Source of the DNA: CAZXFA01 sp964640085
Lineage (GTDB): Bacteria; Actinomycetota; UBA4738; HRBIN12
Direction of reading: 5' to 3'
DNA length: 64,000 nt
Assembly: GCA_964640085.1 (NCBI GenBank)
Contig: CAZXFA010000012.1
Span: 10,705 to 74,704 of the forward strand
Positions 24,803 to 31,788 of this stretch are shown here, piece after piece. The position numbers and the translations under genes were made by a program. Under the pieces are notes generated by a model that saw only the letters and a program-made list of their open reading frames with translations, searched no databases and was not told the DNA's origin. How positions within the stretch are numbered: position 1 is the first letter of the stretch; every line of letters begins with the position of its first letter.

Positions 24803-25476
24803 GGGGTCTCGCGGTCGGGGGGCCCGACGGAGGCTCGGGCACGTTCGGCCTCCTCCGTTCGGATCTGGCGAACCCGGTGCCAGACGAACCACACCGCGCC
24901 AACGGCGAGCGCGACGGCGATCGCCCAGGCAAACGGGCTGATCGCCCGCTCGGCCGCCTCCCACTGCTCGCCCAGCAGGTAGCCGATCCAGGCGAGCGCG
25001 AGGGACCAGGGGAAGCACCCGAGCACCGTGTACACGGTGAACCTCCAGAAGCCCATCCGCACCACGCCGGCCGGCAGGCTGATGAAGGTCCGGACCACGG
25101 GCAACAGGCGGCCCCCGAACACCGCGAGCTCGCCGTGCCGTTCGAACCAGTCGTGCGCCTTGTCGACCTCGTGCGGGCGGATGAGCAGGTAGCGGCCCCA
25201 GCGGTCGATCAGCGGCCGTCCGCCCGCGTACCCGGCCCAATAGGCGAGCCAGGAACCGACCAGGTTGCCCGCGGTCCCTGCCAGCGCGACCAGCCACAGG
25301 TCCAGCTGCTGCTCCGGGGCCAGGAACGTCGCGGTGACCAGGGCCCCGCCGAACACCATCGTGACCTCGGAGGGGATGGGCACGCACGCGGACTCGAGCA
25401 CCATCAGGACGAAGATCGCGAGGTATCCGTACCGGACGATCTCTTGCGTGATGAAGTCGCTGAACAGGCCGAGCAG
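24799..25476 (-). CDS. DedA/SNARE-associated membrane protein, probably started at CTG
   Basis: 225 residues if started at CTG 25474-25476. The DedA signature is clear: VLESACVPIPSEVTMVFGG, YWAGYAGGRPLIDRWG, FGGRLLPVVRTFISLPAG and WSLALAWIGYLLG. The first canonical start, ATG at 25404, lies inside the first conserved helix. The 24 codons before it (LFSDFITQEIVRYGYLAIFV) match the family N-terminus yet hold no ATG, GTG or TTG, and a stop lies upstream. GGAGG sits exactly 7 nt before the CTG. DedA proteins help flip lipid carriers such as undecaprenyl phosphate or maintain proton motive force; which applies here is unknown. Confidence 0.82.
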   Translation of the reverse strand: MLGLFSDFITQEIVRYGYLAIFVLMVLESACVPIPSEVTMVFGGALVTATFLAPEQQLDLWLVALAGTAGNLVGSWLAYWAGYAGGRPLIDRWGRYLLIRPHEVDKAHDWFERHGELAVFGGRLLPVVRTFISLPAGVVRMGFWRFTVYTVLGCFPWSLALAWIGYLLGEQWEAAERAISPFAWAIAVALAVGAVWFVWHRVRQIRTEEAERARASVGPPDRETP

Positions 25477-25674
25477 CGCGGGGCCTCCGAGGTTCGGGGG
25501 GATGCTCCGAGGGTATCACCGGGTCATGGGGACGCCGTTGCGGCTCCCACGCTCGGCGTGCCCCACGCCCCATAATCCCGGGGTTGACGGCGGGGGCTGG
25601 TACTCTGCGCGCGGAGGCCCCACTCCGACCGCCGGGCCTCCGAACCCCTGAGCGAGACGGATGTGGATGCCGGT

Positions 25675-28149
25675 ATGGCGAAGACGTTGGTCGTCGTGGA
25701 GTCGCCGACCAAGGCGAAGACCATCGAGCGGTACCTCGGACCTGACTTCTCGGTCCGGGCCTCGTTCGGTCACATCCGCGATCTGCCCAAGAGCGACCTG
25801 GGTGTGGACGTCGACAACGGCTTCGACGTCGTCTACGAGGTACCCGAGGACTCGAAGAAGCACGTCACGGCGCTGAAGCGGGCACTCAAGGGCTCGGACG
25901 AGCTGGTCCTGGCGACGGACTACGACCGCGAGGGCGAGGCGATCGCCTACCACGTCGCGGACCTCCTGGGGGTCGATCCATCGGATGCCAAGCGGGTCAC
26001 GTTCACCGAGATCACCCGCGACGCGATCCTCGAGGCGTTCCGGCACCCGCGAGAGGTCGACCGGCGGCTCGTGGACGCGCAGGAGGCTCGACGGATCCTG
26101 GACCGGCTGGTCGGGTACAAGATCTCGCCGATCCTGTGGCGGCGGGTGCGGCCCGGCCTCTCAGCCGGGCGGGTCCAGTCGGTGGCTGTCCGGCTGATCG
26201 TCGAGCGCGAGCGCGAGATCCGCGCGTTCGAGCCCGTGGAGTACTGGAGCGTGGACGTCCGGCTCACCCGGGAGAGGGACGAGGTCCCGTTCGTTGCGCG
26301 GCTCGTCACGATCCCCGAGGGCAAGGTCGCCGCGTCCCCGGACAAGCCCGGGGTGCTCCTGTCGGCGGAGGCGGAGGCCGCGGCGCACGTCGATCGGCTC
26401 CGGGAGGCTGTCTACCGGGTCCTCCGCGTCGAGCGCAAGGAGCGGAAGCGGACGCCCGCCCCGCCGTTCACCACCTCGACCCTCCAACAGGAGGCGGCCC
26501 GCAAGCTGGGGTTCGGCGCCCGGAAGACGATGAGCATCGCCCAGCGGCTGTACGAGGGCCTCGACCTGCCCGGTGAGGGAACCGTTGGTCTGATCACCTA
26601 CATGCGGACGGATTCGGTCAACCTGGCCGAGACGGCGATCCGGGAGATCGCCGAGGTGGTCCGGACGGAGTTCGGCCGGGACTACGCCCTGACGGAGCCA
26701 CGCCGCTACAGGACCCGCTCTCGGAACGCGCAGGAGGCCCACGAGGCGATCCGGCCCACCTCGGCGCTGCGGACACCGGCGCGGGTCGCCTCCGCTCTTG
26801 ACCGGGACCAGCTGCGGCTGTACACGCTGATCTGGCAGCGCACCGTGGCCACCCAGATGACCGAGGCACGGTTCAACCAGGTCGGGGTTGACATCGAGGC
26901 GACGCACGACGGGGCCGCCTACGGCCTGCGCGCCACCGGCCAGACGCTCCTGTTCGACGGGTTCATCCGCGTATACACGGAGGGCCGTGACGAGGGTCCT
27001 GACGAGGATGCCGAGAGCCGCCTGCCGGACCTCCGGCCGGAGGAGCCGCTGCGCATGCTTGAGATCCTGCCCGAGCAGCACTTCACCCAGCCACCCCCTC
27101 GGTACGCGGAGGCCTCGCTGGTGAAGACGCTCGAGGAGCTCGGCATCGGGCGGCCGTCGACCTACGCCTCCATCATCTCGACGATCCAGGATCGCGGCTA
27201 CGTCCGTCTGGAGGACAAGCGCTTCTACCCGGAGGACGTGGGCGAGGTCGTGACCGACAAGCTCGTCGAACATTTCGCCGACATCGTTGACGTGAACTTC
27301 ACGGCGCGGATGGAGGAGGAGCTGGACGAGATCGCGGAAGGACAGACGGGTCGGACCGAGGTGCTCAAGGACTTCTGGGTGCCGTTCAAGGAGGACCTCG
27401 AACGGGCGGAGGAGAAGTTCGAGCGCTACGTGGAGGACCTGGACGAGGAGTGTCCGCGGTGCCTCGAGGAGGGTCGGAAGCCGCCCGGTCGGCTCCAGAT
27501 CCGCCTCGGCCGCTACGGCCGGTTCATCGGGTGCAGCCGGTTCGCCGACGAGGACGGCGGCTGCAAGTACATCCGGAACCTGAACGGCGAGGAGCGCCCC
27601 GAGCCCGAGACCATCGATGAGACCTGCCCCGAGTGCGGACGCCCGCTCCAGCGCAGGGTCGGCCGCTACGGACCGTTCGTCGGCTGCTCCGGTTTCCCCG
27701 AGTGCCGGTACATCAAGAAGGACCCACCCAAGCGCACCGGCGTCACGTGCCCGCAGTGCGGACAGGGCGAGCTCGTGGAGAAGCGGACCCGGTTCGGGGC
27801 GTTCTACGGCTGCGACCGCTACCCGGAGTGCGACCTGGCGGTGAGCAACCCGCCGGTCAAGGACCACCCCTGCCCCGAATGCGGCTCGATCCTGCTCGAG
27901 CGCCCGAAGAGCTACCGCTGCTGGAACTGCGGGGCGGAGATGGACCGTGAGTTCCGGGTCCGCAAGCACGGTGACCCGGAAGCCGAAGCGGCCGCCCGCG
28001 CGGCCAAGGCTGCCGCGCGGGCCGAACGGAGCAAGGCCAAGCGCGCGACGGCCCCGAAGGCCGCCGCCAAGCGCTCCACGGGCAAGCGGCGCTCGCGGGC
28101 CACGGCCGGGCGCGGTCGATCGGGCACCGAGACCCGCGCGGAGGGCTAG
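25675..28149 (+). CDS. topA: DNA topoisomerase I
   Basis: 824 residues from ATG 25675 (MAKTLVVVESPTKAK). The TOPRIM domain occupies residues ~3-120, with the acidic TDYDREGEAIAYH. The catalytic Tyr is in GLITYMRTDSVNL near residue 309. Four zinc-type Cys clusters follow at about residues 592, 649, 690 and 731 (CPRCLEEG, CPECGRPL, CPQCGQGE, CPECGSIL), and the protein ends in a long Lys/Ala/Arg tail, common in actinobacterial TopA and needed there for processivity. It relaxes negative supercoils. The next gene starts immediately after its stop, so topA, the MFS-tmk fusion and holB form one replication-linked unit. Confidence 0.96.
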   Translation: MAKTLVVVESPTKAKTIERYLGPDFSVRASFGHIRDLPKSDLGVDVDNGFDVVYEVPEDSKKHVTALKRALKGSDELVLATDYDREGEAIAYHVADLLGVDPSDAKRVTFTEITRDAILEAFRHPREVDRRLVDAQEARRILDRLVGYKISPILWRRVRPGLSAGRVQSVAVRLIVEREREIRAFEPVEYWSVDVRLTRERDEVPFVARLVTIPEGKVAASPDKPGVLLSAEAEAAAHVDRLREAVYRVLRVERKERKRTPAPPFTTSTLQQEAARKLGFGARKTMSIAQRLYEGLDLPGEGTVGLITYMRTDSVNLAETAIREIAEVVRTEFGRDYALTEPRRYRTRSRNAQEAHEAIRPTSALRTPARVASALDRDQLRLYTLIWQRTVATQMTEARFNQVGVDIEATHDGAAYGLRATGQTLLFDGFIRVYTEGRDEGPDEDAESRLPDLRPEEPLRMLEILPEQHFTQPPPRYAEASLVKTLEELGIGRPSTYASIISTIQDRGYVRLEDKRFYPEDVGEVVTDKLVEHFADIVDVNFTARMEEELDEIAEGQTGRTEVLKDFWVPFKEDLERAEEKFERYVEDLDEECPRCLEEGRKPPGRLQIRLGRYGRFIGCSRFADEDGGCKYIRNLNGEERPEPETIDETCPECGRPLQRRVGRYGPFVGCSGFPECRYIKKDPPKRTGVTCPQCGQGELVEKRTRFGAFYGCDRYPECDLAVSNPPVKDHPCPECGSILLERPKSYRCWNCGAEMDREFRVRKHGDPEAEAAARAAKAAARAERSKAKRATAPKAAAKRSTGKRRSRATAGRGRSGTETRAEG

Positions 28150-30162
28150 TTGGCCTCCAGCTTCGCCGACGAGGTCGCCGCCCTTCGCGGCACCAAGACG
28201 GCGACGCTCCGGGACCTCCTCACGCACCCGAAGTTCTCCAGGCTCCTCGTCGCCCAGACGGTGAGCTCCCTGGGTGATTGGGTCGGCTTCGTGGCCGTGA
28301 CCGCGCTCGTGACGCGCCTGGGCGGGGCCGTCGGCGCCTACGCGGTGGCGGGCGTGATGGTGGCCCGGATGGCCCCCGCGATCCTCTTCGGGCCGGTGGC
28401 CGGGGCGATCGTGGACCGCGTGAACCGCAAGCAGCTCATGATCGTCGCCGACCTCTCGCGCGGTGCCCTGTACGCGTTGATGCCGTTCCTCGGGAAGCTG
28501 TGGGCGATCTTCCTGTTGTCCTTCGCGATCGAGTGCCTCTCGCTGCTGTGGACCCCGGCCCGGGATGCGTCCCTCCCCAACATCGTGCCCCGGCGTCAGC
28601 TCGCCAACGCGAACTCGATCGGCCTCGTGACCACCTACGGGACGCTCCCGCTGGGGGGCCTGATCTTCGCCTTCCTCGCGGGCGGCTCGGACCTGATCCC
28701 ATGGTTCACCGACCGCCCGGAGTCGCTCGCCCTGTGGCTGGACGGAGGCACGTTCCTGCTGTCTGCGCTGCTGGTGAGCCGGATCGCGATCCCCTCGCCC
28801 GCTCCGCGGAGGCTCCAGCGGTTGGACATGTCCCGCGTGGGTCGGGACGTCCTGGATGGCGTGCGGTTCCTCCGCGAGGATTCCCTCGCGTCGGCGATGA
28901 CGCTGGGGATCGTGGTCGCGTTCAGCGCGGTCGGGGCCGTGCTCGCGCTCGGTCCGATCTTCGCCAAGCAGACGCTCGCGGCCGGCGATCCGGGCTGGGG
29001 GATCCTGGTGACCTCGTTCGGGATCGGGATGGGTATCGGGATGGCGGTCTCGAACAAGGCCGCGGACCTGCTCGAGCGCGAAACCCTGTTCGTCTGGTCG
29101 CTGATCGCCGCGGCTGGGACGCTGTTCGTGCTGGCGATGATGCCGGCGATCGAGCTCGCCGCGGTGACCACCGTGGTCCTCGGCACCTTCTGCGGCGGGG
29201 CGTGGGTGAGCGGCTACGTGCTCCTCCAGGAGAACGTGACCGACGAGTTCCGCGGCCGGACCTTCGGCGCGCTGACGGTGCTCTCTCGTCTGGGCCTGTT
29301 CCTCGCGCTCACGCTCTTCCCGACCCTGGCCGGTGCCGTGGGCTCGCACGTCGTGGGTATCGGGAGCCGCGCGCTGGACCTCTCCGGGACCCGCGTCGCG
29401 CTGATGGTGGCGGGGATCATGGTGATCCTCGCGGGTGCGTTCACCCGGCGGGGGCTCCGTCGGTTCCGCGTCAGCCGGCCGCAGCCCCTGTCCCTGGTTC
29501 CCAAGCTGATGCGCCCACCGAGGACGGGGCTGTTCGTCGCCTTCGAGGGCGTGGAGGGGTCGGGGAAGGGCACCCAGATCCGCCTCGCCAAGGCGTGGCT
29601 GGAGGAACAGGGCATCGGCGTGCTCGTCACACGGGAGCCGGGCGGCACCGTGATGGGCGAGCAACTGCGGCGGCTGCTGCTCGGCCATGCGACCGGTCAC
29701 CTCGAACCCCGGACCGAGACGCTCCTGTTCGCGGCCGGCCGAGCGCAGCACGTGGCGACGGTGATCCGTCCGGCTTTGGCCGAGGGCAAGGTCGTGATCT
29801 GCGACCGGTACATCGACTCCTCGCTCGCATACCAAGGCGTGGCCCGCGGGCTGGGCGAGCAGGACGTGCTCACGCTGAACGTCTGGGCGACCCAGGGCTT
29901 GTTCCCGGACCTCGTGATCCTGCTCCACCTCGAACCCGAGGCAGGGCTGCTGCGGTCGCTCGAGGAGCCCGACCGGATCGAGATGGAGGGGGGAGACTTC
30001 CACGCGAAGGTCTCCGACGCCTACCTCCGGATCGCCGAGGAGCACCCGGAGCGGTTCGTGGTGGTGGACGCCGACCAGACCCCGGAGAAGGTGCACGAGC
30101 ACGTGATGGAGGCGCTCCAGCGAGTGCTCAAGGAACGCGAGGGGGAGAGCGAGCGTGGCTGA
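28150..30162 (+). CDS. tmk: MFS transporter-thymidylate kinase fusion
   Basis: 670 residues from TTG 28150, directly after the topA stop, with GGAGGG upstream. Residues ~25-445 are an MFS module: MFS3-type helices, with PVAGAIVDRVNRKQLM and FRGRTFGALTVL loops. From about residue 454 a complete dTMP kinase follows: P-loop FEGVEGSGKGTQ, the TREPGGT loop, CDRYIDSSLAYQG (DR(Y/F) motif), and a lid region. Tmk phosphorylates dTMP to dTDP. Large MFS-Tmk proteins are known in Actinobacteria, so this is not unique, but the transporter substrate is unknown. It overlaps holB by 8 nt. Confidence 0.9.
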   Translation: MASSFADEVAALRGTKTATLRDLLTHPKFSRLLVAQTVSSLGDWVGFVAVTALVTRLGGAVGAYAVAGVMVARMAPAILFGPVAGAIVDRVNRKQLMIVADLSRGALYALMPFLGKLWAIFLLSFAIECLSLLWTPARDASLPNIVPRRQLANANSIGLVTTYGTLPLGGLIFAFLAGGSDLIPWFTDRPESLALWLDGGTFLLSALLVSRIAIPSPAPRRLQRLDMSRVGRDVLDGVRFLREDSLASAMTLGIVVAFSAVGAVLALGPIFAKQTLAAGDPGWGILVTSFGIGMGIGMAVSNKAADLLERETLFVWSLIAAAGTLFVLAMMPAIELAAVTTVVLGTFCGGAWVSGYVLLQENVTDEFRGRTFGALTVLSRLGLFLALTLFPTLAGAVGSHVVGIGSRALDLSGTRVALMVAGIMVILAGAFTRRGLRRFRVSRPQPLSLVPKLMRPPRTGLFVAFEGVEGSGKGTQIRLAKAWLEEQGIGVLVTREPGGTVMGEQLRRLLLGHATGHLEPRTETLLFAAGRAQHVATVIRPALAEGKVVICDRYIDSSLAYQGVARGLGEQDVLTLNVWATQGLFPDLVILLHLEPEAGLLRSLEEPDRIEMEGGDFHAKVSDAYLRIAEEHPERFVVVDADQTPEKVHEHVMEALQRVLKEREGESERG

Positions 30163-31279
30163 AGCGCCCGAGGCGTTCCCGGTCCTGGGGCGTGTACCGG
30201 GTCAGGAGCGGGCGATCGCGTTCCTGCGCCAGGCGGCGGCCCGCCCCCACCACGCGTACCTGCTCGCGGGCCCCGAGGGCGGCGGGAAGTCGCTTGCCGC
30301 TCGAGCCTTCGCCGCGGCGCTGCTGTGTGCGCGCGGCGGGTGCGGAAAGTGTCGGGACTGCCGACTCGCCCTGGAGGATCGACACCCCAACGGGTCGGTC
30401 GTCGAGCCGGAGGGCCGGGACATCCACGTCGACACCATCCGCACCGAGATCTGGCACCCCGCCTACCGGACCGCGCCGGAACCCGGGCGGAAGGTCTTCG
30501 TGGTCCGGGAGGCGGACCGGTTGAACCCCGCGGCGGCGGACGTGCTCCTCAAGGTCCTCGAGGAGCCTCCCGCGGACGCGGTGATCGTCCTGCTATCGGC
30601 ACGCCCGCACGAGCTTCCGGAGACGGTGGTCTCGCGGTGCCACGTCGTCTCGTTCGCTCCGCTGTCCGAGGCCTTCGCGGTGGACACGCTGACGCGGGAA
30701 GGGGCCGACCCGAGCCGAGCGGCGCTGGCCGCCCGGCTGGCGGGGGGGAACCTGGGACGGGCCCGCCGCCTGGCGCTCGACGAGGACGGGCTGTCGTTCC
30801 GTCAGGTGGCGGTGGAGGCGCTGGCGTTCGCCCATCGGGACCCGAGCGGCGCGCTCGAAGCCGCCGAGCTCGTCCTGCGGGCGGCCGAGCGGTACCGCAA
30901 GGACCTGGGGGAGCGACAGAAGGAGGATCTGGCGCCCTTCCTCGACGCACGGGGCCGACCCGAGGAGGCGTATCGCGGGGCGATCCGCCGGATCGAGGAG
31001 CGGCACAAGCGGCAGGTCCGCCGGGCGGAGCGCGACTACCTCGACCGCGCGCTGATGGCGATCTCCGCCATCCTGCGGGATCGCGTGGCCGTGGCGGTCG
31101 GCGCCGCCCGCGACGTGCTCCTCAACCTGGACCTGGAGCCCGGGCCGGCGCAGACGGCGGAGACGGCGATCCGGATCTCCGCGGTGGAGGAGACCCGCGC
31201 GGCGTTGGCCGAGGATCTGAACCTGAACGCCCGCCTCCTCTTGGAACGGGTCTTCCTCCGGCTGGGCTCGAGATCGTAG
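30155..31279 (+). CDS. holB: DNA polymerase III subunit delta'
   Basis: 374 residues from GTG 30155. The clamp-loader AAA+ features are in order: HAYLLAGPEGGGKSLAARAF (P-loop), the zinc cluster CARGGCGKCRDC, VFVVREADRLNPAAADVLLK (motif II area) and LLSARPHELPETVVSRC (sensor 1/SRC). The delta' subunit works with delta and tau to load the sliding clamp. The C-terminal region is long and charged, as in other actinobacterial delta' proteins. It lies directly after tmk, a conserved arrangement. Confidence 0.92.
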   Translation: MAEAPEAFPVLGRVPGQERAIAFLRQAAARPHHAYLLAGPEGGGKSLAARAFAAALLCARGGCGKCRDCRLALEDRHPNGSVVEPEGRDIHVDTIRTEIWHPAYRTAPEPGRKVFVVREADRLNPAAADVLLKVLEEPPADAVIVLLSARPHELPETVVSRCHVVSFAPLSEAFAVDTLTREGADPSRAALAARLAGGNLGRARRLALDEDGLSFRQVAVEALAFAHRDPSGALEAAELVLRAAERYRKDLGERQKEDLAPFLDARGRPEEAYRGAIRRIEERHKRQVRRAERDYLDRALMAISAILRDRVAVAVGAARDVLLNLDLEPGPAQTAETAIRISAVEETRAALAEDLNLNARLLLERVFLRLGSRS

Positions 31280-31347
31280 CGGCAGCGTCGGACGCCCTGG
31301 CGGACGCCGCCCGATCGATGGTCGAGGGCGTACTAGGCCGTCCGAAG

Positions 31348-31365
31348 AGTGGTGCTGGCACCACT
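31348..31365. promoter_or_regulatory. 18-bp palindrome upstream of the lone receiver gene
   Basis: AGTGGTGC-TG-GCACCACT is a perfect inverted repeat with a 2-nt centre, 45 nt before the ATG of the receiver gene. The 13-mer GGTGCTGGCACCA recurs at 39631-39643 beside sensor-kinase and stress-protein genes. It looks like a dimeric operator, for instance of a NarL-type regulator. Confidence 0.45.
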
Positions 31366-31409
31366 GTCGACCGGTCGTCGCAGTGCCACGCTGTGCCGTG
31401 GAGGGATCG

Positions 31410-31781
31410 ATGACCGTGCGGGTGCTGATCGTCGACGACCAGGAGCCGTTCCGGATGGCGGCGCGGATGGTCGTGGAGGCCACCGAGGGATTCGAGGTCG
31501 TGGGTGAGGCCGAGACGGGCGAGTCCTCGGTGGATCTGGCGCGAGAGCTCTCGCCCGACCTGGTCCTGATGGACGTGAACCTGCCCGGGATCAACGGCCT
31601 CGAAGCCACCCGCCGGATCCTCGCCGAGCTCGGGGAGGCGGCGGTCGTGCTCCTCCTGTCCACCTACGAGGAGGAGGAGTACGCCCCGCGCGCCGCCGAG
31701 TGCGGGGCCGCCGCGTACATCCCGAAGGCGGTCTTCGGTCCCGACCGGCTGGAGGCCGCCTGGGCCCGGACCCGCGTCTAG
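31410..31781 (+). CDS. Single-domain response regulator (receiver only)
   Basis: 123 residues from ATG 31410 with GTGGAGGGA upstream. A complete receiver: acidic pair D9/D10 (LIVDDQEPF), phospho-acceptor D55 in LVLMDVNLPG, Ser in LLLSTYE and Lys in YIPKA. There is no output domain; the protein stops after the fifth helix. The sequence is most like the receivers of NarL/LuxR regulators. It may act by protein-protein contact or as a phosphate sink. It sits downstream of holB but has a separate palindrome in front, and the nearest kinases lie 4-8 kb away. Confidence 0.85.
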   Translation: MTVRVLIVDDQEPFRMAARMVVEATEGFEVVGEAETGESSVDLARELSPDLVLMDVNLPGINGLEATRRILAELGEAAVVLLLSTYEEEEYAPRAAECGAAAYIPKAVFGPDRLEAAWARTRV

Positions 31782-31788
31782 CGTCGGG

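Noticed and set aside
25584..25606. TTGACG/TACTCT pair as a standard topA promoter
   Set aside because: The spacing between the boxes is only 11 bp, too short for a usual sigma-70-type promoter; I could not settle the topA promoter.
26161..30102. A 1313-codon open frame on the minus strand opposite topA and tmk
   Set aside because: It is the antisense shadow of two well-recognised genes in GC-rich DNA; its composition (Gly/Arg/His-rich, no motifs) is not protein-like.
31348..31365. CIRCE/HrcA operator
   Set aside because: CIRCE has arms TTAGCACTC/GAGTGCTAA with a 9-nt spacer; this palindrome has a 2-nt centre and different arms.
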